Assembly: GCA_021324045.1 (NCBI GenBank)
Contig: JAJPJV010000023.1
Location: forward strand, 1-64,000
Source of the DNA: Actinomycetota bacterium
Lineage (GTDB): Bacteria > Actinomycetota > Acidimicrobiia > Acidimicrobiales > RAAP-2
DNA length: 64,000 nucleotides
Direction of reading: 5' to 3'
Position 1 is the first letter of the stretch; every line of letters begins with the position of its first letter. Of this stretch, positions 19,155 to 28,829 are shown piece after piece. The notes under the pieces were generated by a model, which made no database searches, was not told the DNA's origin, and worked only from the letters and a program-made list of their open reading frames with translations. The position numbers and the translations under genes are program-made.

Positions 19155-19898
19155 TCAGGCCGGTGCAGTGCCGAACCGCCTGGCGCCGGCCGCACCCAAC
19201 GCCTCGGCGAAGCGGTTCGACACCGCGGTGTCGGCGGTCAGTTGCCAGCGTGCCACCTGCTTGGCGTTGGCGACGGCGCTTGGATCGCATTCGGCGATCT
19301 GTGCCGCGAGCTGCAGGGCGACCTCCAGCGCGCCGTCGGCGTCGGGAGCAACCTCTTGGACGAGGCCCACAGCATGTGCGCGTGCGGCATCGATCGGTTG
19401 GGAGGTCAAAAGGAGCCGCAGCGCCTCACCCATGGGGATCATGCGGGCCAGGCGGTGCACAGCGATGCCGGCCATGGCTCCGATCGTACGTGGCTCGGGG
19501 AGAGCGAAGCGCGCATCGGCTGCCGCGACGCGCAGGTCGCAGCACAGCGCCAGCTCGAGTCCACCGCCGACCGTCCACCCATGGACCACCGCGATGAGAG
19601 GCTTGCGGGTGGCATCGAGCCGCACGAAGTGGCGGAGGACTGCTGCCCGGTGAAGATCGCGGTGATCGCTGGTGGGCTGGGCGACGCCCTCCTTGAGATC
19701 GGCGCCGGCCGAGAAGGCCCTGCCGGCACCTCGAATGATCCCAACCCGCAACGCATCGTCGCGATCGAGGCGCTCGAGCGCGTCGACCAGGCGATCCCGC
19801 ATCGCCTGATTGTGGGCATTGAGGGCGTGAGGCCGGTCCAAGGTGATCAAAAGGACCCGGTCGCGCACTTCGAGCTGGATCGGTTCTTCGTCGGACAT
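19155..19898 (-). CDS. enoyl-CoA hydratase/isomerase family protein
   Basis: A crotonase-fold protein of 247 residues. Oxyanion-hole strands SAGADLKEG and WTVGGGLELALCCDLRVA are present, and ITLDRPHALNA marks the N-terminal core. In the second active-site helix, the glutamate of PEPRTIGAMAGIAVHRLARM occupies the region where hydratases carry a catalytic acid. It is divergent from the fused CoA transferase (40-base gap). It would hydrate or isomerise an enoyl-CoA; substrate unknown. Confidence 0.88.
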   Translation of the reverse strand: MSDEEPIQLEVRDRVLLITLDRPHALNAHNQAMRDRLVDALERLDRDDALRVGIIRGAGRAFSAGADLKEGVAQPTSDHRDLHRAAVLRHFVRLDATRKPLIAVVHGWTVGGGLELALCCDLRVAAADARFALPEPRTIGAMAGIAVHRLARMIPMGEALRLLLTSQPIDAARAHAVGLVQEVAPDADGALEVALQLAAQIAECDPSAVANAKQVARWQLTADTAVSNRFAEALGAAGARRFGTAPA

Positions 19899-19938
19899 CG
19901 CCGGTAATGCTTTCAGCTTCGGAGCAAGGAGGTCGAGC

Positions 19939-22317
19939 GTGACCCAGGGGGCCCTGGAGGGGGTGCGAGTCCTCGACGTCGCTGGCCCGATCGCGGCGTA
20001 CTGCACCAGGATCCTCGCCGACCTCGGTGCTGACGTCGTATTGATCGAGCCCCCAGGCGGCGACCGGTTGCGCAGGGTCCCCCCGTTTGCCGATGGCGCC
20101 GAGGTCGGTGGTGACAGCCTCCTGTTCTGCTACTACCACGCCGGCCAGCAGGCCGTGACGATCGACATGGACTCCGACGACGGGCGTCGTCGGCTCGAGA
20201 TCCTTGGTGCCGCTGCTGACGTCGTCCTCATCTCGCCATCGGCGCGCCAGCCCCTCCCTGGTTGGGATCGAGCATCGAAGAGGCTCTTGTGGGCGGCGGA
20301 GGAGGCCGTGGTGTGTGCGTTGACGCCGTTCGGCCTGACGGGGCCCTTCCGTGATTGGCGGGCGACCGCATTCACCTCTTTCGCCATGGGCGGGAGCATG
20401 ATCCGGGCCGGGCCGCCCGATGGCCCACCGGTCACCATCCCGGGCCGTCAGCAGTGGGACGAGGCAGGCGTCCACGCTGCGCTTGCGATCCTGGCGGCGC
20501 TGCATGCTCGTCCGCGGGCGGGCGGGCAGCTGATCGACCTTGCCGTCCACGAACTCGCCGTGATGCGCGACTTCGTCATCGAGCGCTATTCCGCCACCGG
20601 AATGGATCCGGCGGGACGCGCGGTCTCCATCGGCATTCCTCCCTCGGGGACCTATCAGTGTGCGGACGGGCCCTTCGATGTGGCCGCGCACCAACTCCGG
20701 CACTGGGACGCGTTCTTAGAGATGCTGGGCAATCCCGACGAACTGAGCGAGCCTTCGCTCGCGGACCCGATGATCCGGCGCCACGTCTTCGATGGACTGC
20801 TCGAGGTGATCGACCGCCTCGTCGTTACTCGGTCCCGCCAAGAGCTCGTCGAGCGTGGGCAAAGAGCCGGCCTTCCGTGCTCCTTGCAGCACACCCCCAC
20901 CGCGTTCGTTTCCGATCCCCAACCCGCGGCTCGAAACGCCTTCGTCTTGACCCCGCTTCCTGGAGGCGGCGCCATGAGAGCCCCGGGCCCGGGATTCCGT
21001 GCGCAGCCACCACTCACGGTTGACCGATGGAGACGTCAGGGGGCCCCGGCGGCCGGCGAGGCTGCCGATCCAGGCTGGATTCCTCGTGTCAGCGCTTCCT
21101 CACAGCGATCGGGCGCCGTTGCTGGTGGGCCGCTGGCGGGCGTCCGGGTCCTCACCTTCGGCGCCTTCGTCGCTGGGACGTTCGTAGGTTGCCTTCTGGC
21201 GGAGCTCGGTGCCGATGTCGTCAAGATCGAAGCGCGGAGCCACCCGGAGGTGGTCCGCATGCCAGTCTATGCGCTCGGCCCCCCTTGTACCGAGCCCAGC
21301 GGTGTGCCGAACAACCTCATGTATGCCTCGCTGAACCGCAGTGTGCGGAACATCTCCATCGAAATGGGCTCCGAAGCGGGTCGTGACCTGTTCCGGCGAC
21401 TGGTCGCGCACGCCGACATCGTGATCGAGAACTTCAGGGCAGGTGTGTTGGCGCGCTGGGGGTGCGGGTTCGACGCGCTGATGCAGGTCAATCCGTCTCT
21501 CGTGCTCACTTCGGTGTCCGGGTACGGGCGGACGGGTCCGCGCGCCCGCTACCTCGCCTACGGCACGAACATCGCCAGCTTCACAGCGCTGACCCATTGC
21601 TGGGGCCATTCGCATGCCACCCACAGCGACTACTTGGGTGGCGAGCACGCGGCGCTCGCCACCCTCGCCGCGCTTCGCTGGGCACAGGCAACGGGCCAAG
21701 GGGTTCACGTCGACGTCGCACAGACGGAGGCGCTCGCAGCCGTGATGCCAGAGATCCTCCTCGAGGCGCTCGTGAACGGCCGTGACCCGCCTGCACGGGG
21801 CAATGCCGTGGCTGGATCACTGCTGTCGGGTGTTTACCGGGCGGTGGGTCATGACGCATGGTTGGCGATCGAGCTCGAGGACCTCGACGACTGGAATCGC
21901 ATCTGCTCGGTGACCGGACGCGAAGATCTGTTGGCTCGGGCCGAGGCCGACGCACACCGACGGCGGGTCGCGCTCGACGCCGCGATCGAAACGTGGTGCG
22001 CGCGATGGACGAGCCACACCGCCGTCCACCATCTGCAACGGGCCGGCATCGCGGCCGGCGTGGTGCAGACCGCAGAGGACGTTTGGCGCGATCCGCAGCT
22101 GCGCAGCCGCGGATCCGTTGTCGAACTGGACCAGCCTGATCTCGGTCCCTACGACTACTGGGCCAACCCCTATCGGTTCAGCGTCACGGCACCGGGACCC
22201 TCATCAGCAGGCGCACGGCTCGGTGGGCATACAAAGAAGGTGCTCCGGGAGTGGCTGGGCATGGACCCCGACGAGATCGACGCGCTCATTGAAGGAGGCG
22301 TTGCATTCCAGGGGTGA
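19939..22317 (+). CDS. fused double-domain CaiB/BaiF (family III) CoA transferase
   Basis: A 792-residue protein with two complete CaiB/BaiF domains in tandem. Domain 1 starts LEGVRVLDVAGPIAAYC and ILADLGADVVLIEPPGGDR; domain 2 (about residue 395 onward) starts LAGVRVLTFGAFVAGTF and LLAELGADVVKIEARSHPE. Family III enzymes move CoA between acids through an aspartyl/glutamyl-CoA anhydride; the nucleophile region reads LIDLAVHELAV in domain 1 and VDVAQTEALAAV in domain 2, both with Glu in the usual acidic position. AAGGAGG before GTG 19939 fixes the start. It leads into the thiolase and DUF35 genes, suggesting one transcript. Confidence 0.88.
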   Translation: MTQGALEGVRVLDVAGPIAAYCTRILADLGADVVLIEPPGGDRLRRVPPFADGAEVGGDSLLFCYYHAGQQAVTIDMDSDDGRRRLEILGAAADVVLISPSARQPLPGWDRASKRLLWAAEEAVVCALTPFGLTGPFRDWRATAFTSFAMGGSMIRAGPPDGPPVTIPGRQQWDEAGVHAALAILAALHARPRAGGQLIDLAVHELAVMRDFVIERYSATGMDPAGRAVSIGIPPSGTYQCADGPFDVAAHQLRHWDAFLEMLGNPDELSEPSLADPMIRRHVFDGLLEVIDRLVVTRSRQELVERGQRAGLPCSLQHTPTAFVSDPQPAARNAFVLTPLPGGGAMRAPGPGFRAQPPLTVDRWRRQGAPAAGEAADPGWIPRVSASSQRSGAVAGGPLAGVRVLTFGAFVAGTFVGCLLAELGADVVKIEARSHPEVVRMPVYALGPPCTEPSGVPNNLMYASLNRSVRNISIEMGSEAGRDLFRRLVAHADIVIENFRAGVLARWGCGFDALMQVNPSLVLTSVSGYGRTGPRARYLAYGTNIASFTALTHCWGHSHATHSDYLGGEHAALATLAALRWAQATGQGVHVDVAQTEALAAVMPEILLEALVNGRDPPARGNAVAGSLLSGVYRAVGHDAWLAIELEDLDDWNRICSVTGREDLLARAEADAHRRRVALDAAIETWCARWTSHTAVHHLQRAGIAAGVVQTAEDVWRDPQLRSRGSVVELDQPDLGPYDYWANPYRFSVTAPGPSSAGARLGGHTKKVLREWLGMDPDEIDALIEGGVAFQG

Positions 22318-22365
22318 CCGCGGTGTCCTTTGCACGAGGTGGCGTCGCACCATAGCGTTCCGGGC

Positions 22366-23550
22366 ATGCCCCAGTTTGCTGACGCGGCCTTTGCCGGGAT
22401 CGCCATGACGCCGCAAGGCGACCTGAGCGATCGGGACCCGGCCGATGTGTACTGGGAAGTCGTCCAGGAAGCCCTTGCCGATGCAGGCCTCACCCTGGCT
22501 GATGTCGACGGGCTCATCGGTGACGCTCCGCCCGGCGTCGGCATTCGTTCCGCCCTCCCCGGAGGCGCCATGGCCGACCTGGTTGGTCATCCGTTGCGTT
22601 TCCAGGCCTCGACGAGCATCGGCGCCGCAGGCCAGTCCGCGGGGATCGGCCTCGCTGCGCTGGCCATCGCGCACGGCCTGGCGTCCGTTGTCGTGATCCC
22701 GACCGTCGCTGCTGGAGGGGGGAGCGGATACCTCGGCGCAGACCGCAACGCCGCCGTGGCGCACATGGCGCGGCTCGGTAGCCCCTATGAGTACGTCTGG
22801 GGGACCACTCGCGTCGCCGACTATGCCGTGATCGCACGTCGCCACATGTACGAGTACGGCACCACAGAAGAGCAGCTCGCCGAGATCGCTGTGGCACAGC
22901 GTTACGGTGCGACGCTGAACCCGCTCTCGGTCAACGGCAAGCGCGGCGAGATCACCATCGACGACGTCATGGCTTCCCGGCCCATCGCCGAACCGTTGAA
23001 GTTGCTCGATTGCTGCCTCGTCAACCAGGGCGCGGGATGCATCGTGATGACCTCGGCCACCGATGCAGCGGCCCAGGGCCGGCATCATCCGGTCCTGCTC
23101 CTCGGTTGGGGCGAGGGCCAGAGCTATCTCGACCCTTGTAAGGCACCGAGCTTGGCGAGCTTCGAAGGTGGGCGCCTGGCAGCTGACACCGCATTCGGTC
23201 TCGCCGGCGTCGGCCGGGACGAGATCGATGTGGCAGGGATCTCGGATCATTTCACGATCGGGGTCATTGTCGAGTTGGAGGCCGCCGGGTTCTGCGCCAC
23301 AGGCGAGGGTGGCTCGTTCGTGGAGGGGCAGGCGACGCGGATCGGCGGCCGCCTCCCCGTGAATACCGACGGCGGGTTCCTGTCCAACAGCCACGCGGGA
23401 AGCTGCGGCGTGTTCACCGTTATCGAGTTGGTCCGTCAGCTGCGCCACGAAGCTGGCCCACGCCAGGTCGAGCAGGCCTCGCTCGCATACGCCCATGGCG
23501 TCGGTGGGGTCTCTCAAGTGCAGTACGGCGCGGTCTTGGGGAGGGCCTGA
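22366..23550 (+). CDS. thiolase-fold protein lacking the nucleophilic Cys (lipid-transfer/Ltp2-like)
   Basis: A 394-residue thiolase-superfamily protein. The SCP-x/Ltp family blocks GTTEEQLAEIAVAQRYGATL, PLSVNGKRGEITIDDVMASR and VELEAAGFCATGEGGSFVEG are clear. Where degradative thiolases carry their nucleophile the sequence reads QASTSIGAAGQSAGIGLAAL, with no Cys. The late motif reads ISDHF and the C-terminal loop SHAGSCGVFTVIEL. This resembles Ltp2-type retro-aldolases more than true thiolases. ATG 22366 is chosen; an in-frame TTG at 22330 is possible. The DUF35 gene follows 5 bases later. Confidence 0.85.
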   Translation: MPQFADAAFAGIAMTPQGDLSDRDPADVYWEVVQEALADAGLTLADVDGLIGDAPPGVGIRSALPGGAMADLVGHPLRFQASTSIGAAGQSAGIGLAALAIAHGLASVVVIPTVAAGGGSGYLGADRNAAVAHMARLGSPYEYVWGTTRVADYAVIARRHMYEYGTTEEQLAEIAVAQRYGATLNPLSVNGKRGEITIDDVMASRPIAEPLKLLDCCLVNQGAGCIVMTSATDAAAQGRHHPVLLLGWGEGQSYLDPCKAPSLASFEGGRLAADTAFGLAGVGRDEIDVAGISDHFTIGVIVELEAAGFCATGEGGSFVEGQATRIGGRLPVNTDGGFLSNSHAGSCGVFTVIELVRQLRHEAGPRQVEQASLAYAHGVGGVSQVQYGAVLGRA

Positions 23551-23555
23551 AGGTC

Positions 23556-23963
23556 ATGGCAGCGTACGAAAAGTTCGTCCCGGAGATCCCGCCCCTGCAC
23601 GAACCATTCTGGGCAGCCCTTCGCCAGCACCGCGTCGAGCTCCAGCAGTGTCGCCGATGTGGGCAGTTCCGCTTCGTTCCCAGTGAACTCTGCCCGTGCG
23701 GCTCCCCGGAGTATTCGTGGGCGCCGATCGCCGGAACCGGCGAGGTGTATACCTACACGATCGTGCACCGGGCACCGACGCCTGCATACCAACAAGACGC
23801 GCCTTATGTCATCGCGCACGTGACGATGGACGAGGGGCCGCGCATGATCAGCAACGTGGTCGGTTGCGACCCGTCGGATGTCTTTATCGGAATGCCGGTC
23901 GAAATCGTGTTCGACGACGTGACACCGGAGCTCACGCTCTATCGCTTCCGACCGCGTTCGTGA
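23556..23963 (+). CDS. DUF35/OB-fold zinc-ribbon acyl-CoA-associated protein
   Basis: A 135-residue partner protein. An N-terminal helix (PPLHEPFWAALRQHRVELQQ) leads into a rubredoxin-like zinc ribbon CRRCG...LCPCG (four Cys near residues 32, 35, 47 and 49), followed by an OB fold with GTGEVYTYTIVHRAP and PRMISNVVGCDPSDVFIGMP. Such proteins form complexes with thiolase-fold enzymes (Ltp2) or MaoC hydratases and bind the CoA part. It starts 5 bases after the thiolase stop and its 3' end overlaps the convergent synthetase gene by 25 bases. Confidence 0.9.
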   Translation: MAAYEKFVPEIPPLHEPFWAALRQHRVELQQCRRCGQFRFVPSELCPCGSPEYSWAPIAGTGEVYTYTIVHRAPTPAYQQDAPYVIAHVTMDEGPRMISNVVGCDPSDVFIGMPVEIVFDDVTPELTLYRFRPRS

Positions 23964-25867
23964 GCGAGCGCGATGAAGGCTTCGAGGGCACGCGGGTCGG
24001 CGAGAGAGCCGGCGCTCACCACGCTGCTCGGAGATGCACCACCAAGGATCTGTTTGATCGGGACCTCGAGCTTCTTGCCCGAATGCGTTCGCGGGATCGC
24101 CGGAACGGCGTAGATTTCGTCAGGTGCGTGGCGAGGAGAGAGCCCGGATCGCAGCGCGCGGACGATCTTCTCCTTGAGCGGTTCGCTCAGGACCGTCGTC
24201 GATTGCAGCTTGACGAACAGGAGGAGTTGCCCGGGACCTCCGGCGGGATCCTCGAGGTGCACGACAAGGCTGTCGTCGATCTCGGGTAGGTCCTCGAGCA
24301 CTGCATAGAACTCGGCAGTCCCCAGTCTCACGCCGCCGCGGTTGAGCGTGGCGTCGGAGCGACCCGTGATGACACACGACCCGCGTTCGGTGATCGTGAT
24401 CCAGTCCCCATGGCACCAGACACCGGGGAAGCGGGAGAAATAGGCGTCCTTGTAGCGGGTGCCGTCCTTGTCACCCCAGAAGCCAACCGGCATCGACGGG
24501 AGTGGTGCCGTGATCACGAGCTCACCTTGTCGGCCGACGATCGACCGACCATCTTCGTCGAAGGCCTCGACCGCGGCGCCGAGATAACGGCAGCTGATCT
24601 CGCCGGCAACGACAGGGACGAGCGGGCACCCACCGACGAAGGCAGTGCAGACGTCGGTGCCGCCACTGACGGAAGTGAGCCAGACGTGAGGAAGCTCTTC
24701 GTAGACCCACTCGAAGCCGGCGGGAGAAAGCGGCGCTCCCGTCGATCCGACGGAGCGAAGGCGCGTGAGATCGCCACAAGCGCGAGGGTGAAGCGATGCG
24801 GTCCGACACGAGGTGAGGAACGGGGCACTGACGCCAAACGTGGTGACTCGAGCCGAAGAAGCCATCCGCCAGAGGGCACTGAGATCGGGCCAGGTCGGGT
24901 CGCCATCGAACAGCACGATGGTCGCACCGACACAGAGTCCGGAAACGAGCAGGTTCCACATCATCCATCCGGTGGTGGAGAACCAAAAGAACCGGTCGCC
25001 AGGCCCGAGGTCCTGGTGCAAGGCCAGGGCCTTGAGGTGCTCGAGAAGGATGCCGCCATGGCCATGGACGATCGGTTTCGGCAGACCGGTGGTCCCCGAC
25101 GAGAACAGCACGTACAACGGGTGATCGAAGGGAAGTTGCTCGAAGACGAGGGGACCGGGCTCCGCGAGAAGGGCCGCCCAGTCGGCGTCGACGTCGATCA
25201 CTGCGTGGAGCGATGGGAGCTCCCTGACGACGGCGTCGACTTCTGTGGCGCGGTCGATCTCCTTGCTCCCGTATCGGTATCGGCGCACCGTGAGGAGGAC
25301 GGCCGGCTCGAGTTGCCCGAGCCGATCGAGCACGCTGCGAACCCCGAATTCCGGTGGGCAGGAAGCCCAGATGGCTCCGAGGCTGGCGGTCGCCAGGAAC
25401 GCCACCAACGCTTCGACGCCGTTGGGGAGGTAGGCGACCACGCGGTCGCCCCGACGAACTCCGAGTGCCCGGAGCCCTTGACGGCAACGCCGGACCAGGT
25501 CGGCAAGCGCGTCCCACGAGAGCTCGACTGGCGGTCGTGATTGGGAATACGCGACCACGGCGGTGCTGCTCCCGCTTGTCGACAGTGCGTGCTGCGCATA
25601 GTTGAGGCGAGCCCCGGGGAACCACTCGGCACCGGGCATCTCTCGACGTCGGAGGACAGTCTCATAGGGTGCCGACGCTGCCACGTTGAAAAAGGCCCAG
25701 ATCGAGGACCAGAAGGATTCGAGGTCGGCAACGGACCACTGCCACAGCTGGTCGTAATCAGCGAATCGCAGTCCGCGCTCGGTTTCGAGCCATGACAGGT
25801 ACCGGCCGATCACGGTCGTGGCGCGGGCATCCTTGGGGGGGTCCCACAGGGGCTTGGGGTCAGGCAT
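23939..25867 (-). CDS. acetoacetyl-CoA synthetase (acetoacetate-CoA ligase)
   Basis: An ANL ligase of 642 residues, the normal AacS length. N-terminal blocks PLWDPPKDAR, YDQLWQWSVADLESFWSSIW and WFPGARLNYAQHAL are characteristic of acetoacetate-CoA ligases. YVLFSSGTTGLPKPIVHGHG is the nucleotide loop, TGWMMWNLLVSGL the acyl pocket, WCHGDWITITERG the hinge-proximal motif, and RTHSGKKLEVPIK carries the catalytic Lys. Its ATG lies 8 bases inside the CitE-like gene, so it is translationally coupled as the last gene of the operon. It may also take related oxo-acids. Confidence 0.9.
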   Translation of the reverse strand: MPDPKPLWDPPKDARATTVIGRYLSWLETERGLRFADYDQLWQWSVADLESFWSSIWAFFNVAASAPYETVLRRREMPGAEWFPGARLNYAQHALSTSGSSTAVVAYSQSRPPVELSWDALADLVRRCRQGLRALGVRRGDRVVAYLPNGVEALVAFLATASLGAIWASCPPEFGVRSVLDRLGQLEPAVLLTVRRYRYGSKEIDRATEVDAVVRELPSLHAVIDVDADWAALLAEPGPLVFEQLPFDHPLYVLFSSGTTGLPKPIVHGHGGILLEHLKALALHQDLGPGDRFFWFSTTGWMMWNLLVSGLCVGATIVLFDGDPTWPDLSALWRMASSARVTTFGVSAPFLTSCRTASLHPRACGDLTRLRSVGSTGAPLSPAGFEWVYEELPHVWLTSVSGGTDVCTAFVGGCPLVPVVAGEISCRYLGAAVEAFDEDGRSIVGRQGELVITAPLPSMPVGFWGDKDGTRYKDAYFSRFPGVWCHGDWITITERGSCVITGRSDATLNRGGVRLGTAEFYAVLEDLPEIDDSLVVHLEDPAGGPGQLLLFVKLQSTTVLSEPLKEKIVRALRSGLSPRHAPDEIYAVPAIPRTHSGKKLEVPIKQILGGASPSSVVSAGSLADPRALEAFIALAHERGRKR

Positions 25868-26681
25868 CACTGTTCTGGGCAGCGGCGAGCACCGAACGAG
25901 CCTGGGCAGCGACGACCTCGTCGACCATCTGGCCTTCGAAGGCGACGACGGCGCCGCCTGCCTCCTCGAACGCGGCCAGCAGACGGCGTGCCCGATCGAT
26001 TTCCCCGGGCGAGGGGGCGAACGCCTGGCGGGCGAGCGAGACCTGTCGCGGGTGGATGCAGACCTTTCCTGCATACCCCATTGCGCACGCCTCCTTTGCC
26101 TCACGGAGGAATCGCTCCTCGTCGTGGAGGTCGAGCGTGACCATGTCGAGTGCCGGGATGCGAGCGAGTCGCGCCGCCATCCCCACGAGCGCCCTCGCGG
26201 TCAGAAGCTCGAGGTTGCTCTCGGTTCGTCTGCCGCCGAGGTCGGCGACGTAGTCCTCTGCACCGAAGTAACAGGCGACGACCGGTGCTCGGAGCAGCTC
26301 ACGAGCCTCGAGCACCCCGCGGACGGTCTCGATTCCAGCGACGACCGGGCGATCCTCGAGGGCCTGGGCAACCTGGGCAAGCTGTCCCCGGGACTCGAGC
26401 TTCGGGACCACGACGGCAGCGAGGTCGCCAGGGAGTCCAGCGACGTCGTCGTCGAACCAGGGAGTCCCCGGGGGGTTCACCCTGATGCACGTGGGGACCT
26501 GGGTCGTCAACAGGTGAGCCGCCTCGGCGGCGATGTGGCGTGCTGATTCCTTTGCCGCCGGGGGAACGGCATCTTCAAGGTCCAACACGACTAGGTCAGC
26601 GCCGTACCTGGGCGTCTTGGTTGCCAGGTCAGCGCGGTTTCCGGGGACGAACAGCAGACTCCGCCAATGTCTGATCGTCAT
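25860..26681 (-). CDS. CitE-like CoA-ester lyase (HpcH/HpaI family)
   Basis: A 273-residue TIM-barrel lyase that would cleave a hydroxy-acyl-CoA (malyl-, citramalyl- or methylmalyl-CoA type) to two fragments. RSLLFVPGNR at the N terminus, LVVLDLEDAVPP, the metal-binding VAGIETVRGV and FGAEDYVADLGG, and GYAGKVCIHPRQV are the CitE/Mcl signatures. The gene lies between a MaoC hydratase (10-base gap) and the ligase at 25867, a context seen in mesaconyl/itaconate or methylmalyl-CoA pathways. Exact substrate not decidable. Confidence 0.88.
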   Translation of the reverse strand: MTIRHWRSLLFVPGNRADLATKTPRYGADLVVLDLEDAVPPAAKESARHIAAEAAHLLTTQVPTCIRVNPPGTPWFDDDVAGLPGDLAAVVVPKLESRGQLAQVAQALEDRPVVAGIETVRGVLEARELLRAPVVACYFGAEDYVADLGGRRTESNLELLTARALVGMAARLARIPALDMVTLDLHDEERFLREAKEACAMGYAGKVCIHPRQVSLARQAFAPSPGEIDRARRLLAAFEEAGGAVVAFEGQMVDEVVAAQARSVLAAAQNSDA

Positions 26682-26691
26682 CTGGGGGAGA

Positions 26692-27210
26692 TCATTGGGG
26701 CCGACAGTGCATCAAGGCGGTGCGGCGACAGCGGGCCACGAGCTCGTCGCGCTGGTTGTACGCGCGGTGTTCGAAGACCACGATTCCCTGTCGTGGCCGG
26801 GAACTCGAGGGACGGGTCGACACGACCTCAGTCTGCGCTCGAATGGTGTCTCCGTGAAAGACCGGAACCGGAAACTCGATGTCGGAGAATCCTAGGTTCG
26901 CCACGGTGGTTCCCAACGTGGTCTCGAGCACGGTGAGACCGACGAGGAGCGACAGCGTGAGCATGCTGTTGACGAGGCGAGTGCCGAACTCACTCGCTGC
27001 CGCGAAGGACTCGTCGAGATGGAGCGGCTGCGGATTCATGGTGAGAAGCGAGAACAAGGTGTTGTCGGCTTCGGTCACTGTTTTTCGGATGGCATGGTCG
27101 ATGACGAGCCCGGGGCTGAGCTCTTCGAACCATCGCCCCGTCACCGGCCGGCCGTCGCCTACCGGCTTCGAGGCCGCCTCCCGGGTTGTGCGCGCAGGTC
27201 TCTGGCTCAT
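26692..27210 (-). CDS. MaoC family dehydratase
   Basis: A 172-residue single hot-dog protein. [20 protein letters not shown], then [32 protein letters not shown] carries the hydratase pattern, with Asn/His replacing the common D...H pair of (R)-enoyl hydratases; [20 protein letters not shown] completes the fold. Similar proteins act as mesaconyl-C1-CoA or itaconyl-CoA hydratases, and a citramalyl-type lyase lies next to it. ATG at 27210 overlaps the stop of the preceding ligase (ATGA). Confidence 0.85.
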   Translation of the reverse strand: MSQRPARTTREAASKPVGDGRPVTGRWFEELSPGLVIDHAIRKTVTEADNTLFSLLTMNPQPLHLDESFAAASEFGTRLVNSMLTLSLLVGLTVLETTLGTTVANLGFSDIEFPVPVFHGDTIRAQTEVVSTRPSSSRPRQGIVVFEHRAYNQRDELVARCRRTALMHCRPQ

Positions 27211-28829
27211 CAGAGTGCTGTCGCCCCCTCCGGCGTCCGGTGCGCTATCCACTCGGTGCGCAACTGGTGCTTGACGACCTTTCCAGTGGGGGTTTTCGGC
27301 AACTCCTCGAAGCGTATCCACCACTGCGTCGGCAATTCGAAGTGGGCCAAACGAGGACGCAGGAAAGCCTCGAGGTCTTCGGCGGTCGCCTTGGCAGCCG
27401 GGTGCAGGCAGACGATGGCCCCCACTTCCTCTCCGAGGTCGGCATGCGGCAGGCCGACGACCGCGACCTCGTCGACGTCTGGGTGCTCCAACAGGTTTGC
27501 CTCCACATGGGCAGGGGCGATGTTCTCTCCTCCGCGGATGATCAGGTCCTTGGCGCGGCCCGTCACGTACAGAAACCCGTGGTCATCGATCCATCCGAGA
27601 TCTCCGGTGCGCAGCCATCCGTCCGCATCAAGGATGGGATCGTCGGGTGAGCCCCAGTAACCTTCCATGACGGCAGGCGAGCGCGCCCAGATCTCGCCGA
27701 TGCCGGTCTCGTCGGGCTGGTCGATGCGGATCTCTGCAACAGGGACGACCCGGCCGACGCAGCCAGGCCGGCGGTAGAGGTCGTCCCCGACCCCAGTGGA
27801 CAGCACGCCCCCGGCTTCTGAGAGGCCGTACGACTGTCCCACGCGGGCCGAGGCGCTCGGAAAGGCCCGTGCCACTCGTTCAAGGAGCCCGTGGGGCACA
27901 GAGGCTCCGCCCATGACCACCGTGCGCAGGGAGCTCAGGTCCCGCGTGTGGAGGTCGGGATGAGCCAGGACTCGCTCGACCATGGTGGGAACGGCCGACC
28001 AGGTCGTGACTCGCTCGGCCTCGATGAGCCGCAGCACCTCGCCCGGGTCGAACTTTCCCTCGGGGAACACGAGCTGCGCCCCCACGACGAAGGGGAGCAG
28101 CAAGAGCTGGATCGCTCCGATGTGGAAGAGGGGGAGGTTGGTCAGCGTCACGCTTGGCCGATGGTCGTCGGTGAGTTGGTGGGGAAGACGGTGGGAGATG
28201 ACGAGCAGGCTCTGGAGATTGGCGATCAGCGAGCGGTGCGAAAGCGTTGCGCCCTTGGGGAATCCCGTGGTACCGGACGTGAACAGGATGATCGCGGGAT
28301 CGTCTTCATGGGCGTCGTCAGGGGCTTCGGCGAGTTCGTGACGGTCCTGGGGGATACGGTCCACTAGTTCGCGTAGCTCGTCGATCGAGACGACTTCGAG
28401 CCCCGATGGGAGCCGAGCGCCATGGTGCGCATCAGCGACGACCAGTGCTGGCTCGACCAGCTGGCAGGCGTGCTCGACTTCACGCTTTGACCACCAAGTG
28501 TTCAAAGGTACGACGATCCCGTTGAGTTCCAACGTGGCGAAGAACGCCACGGACCACTCAGGGCAATTCGCGCTCAGCAGGGCGACTCTGGTTCGCCGGC
28601 CGACTCCGCGGGAAGCCATGAGATCAGCGGCTCTTCGAACTGCTGCCTCATGCGTTCCGAAGTTCAGATGGCGAGATCCGTGGACGACGAACGTCCGGTC
28701 ACGCCAACGTCGCGACTCGCGCAGCACGGCGCCGAGTGAGTGAACCCGGTGGTCGTAGACCAGGCATGGGTGACCCCGGACTGTCGAGCGAACGACGCTG
28801 TCGCCCCATCGAGGTTCCTTCGAGTTCAT
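27210..28829 (-). CDS. AMP-dependent acyl-CoA synthetase
   Basis: An ANL ligase of 539 residues. [19 protein letters not shown] is the nucleotide loop, [11 protein letters not shown] the A5 region, [12 protein letters not shown] the hinge motif, and [15 protein letters not shown] with the C-terminal [11 protein letters not shown] supplies the catalytic lysine. It activates a carboxylic acid at the top of the operon's route. It overlaps both neighbours by 4 bases (ATGA at 28826-28829 and 27207-27212 region), so the genes are expressed as a set. Confidence 0.9.
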   Translation of the reverse strand: MNSKEPRWGDSVVRSTVRGHPCLVYDHRVHSLGAVLRESRRWRDRTFVVHGSRHLNFGTHEAAVRRAADLMASRGVGRRTRVALLSANCPEWSVAFFATLELNGIVVPLNTWWSKREVEHACQLVEPALVVADAHHGARLPSGLEVVSIDELRELVDRIPQDRHELAEAPDDAHEDDPAIILFTSGTTGFPKGATLSHRSLIANLQSLLVISHRLPHQLTDDHRPSVTLTNLPLFHIGAIQLLLLPFVVGAQLVFPEGKFDPGEVLRLIEAERVTTWSAVPTMVERVLAHPDLHTRDLSSLRTVVMGGASVPHGLLERVARAFPSASARVGQSYGLSEAGGVLSTGVGDDLYRRPGCVGRVVPVAEIRIDQPDETGIGEIWARSPAVMEGYWGSPDDPILDADGWLRTGDLGWIDDHGFLYVTGRAKDLIIRGGENIAPAHVEANLLEHPDVDEVAVVGLPHADLGEEVGAIVCLHPAAKATAEDLEAFLRPRLAHFELPTQWWIRFEELPKTPTGKVVKHQLRTEWIAHRTPEGATAL

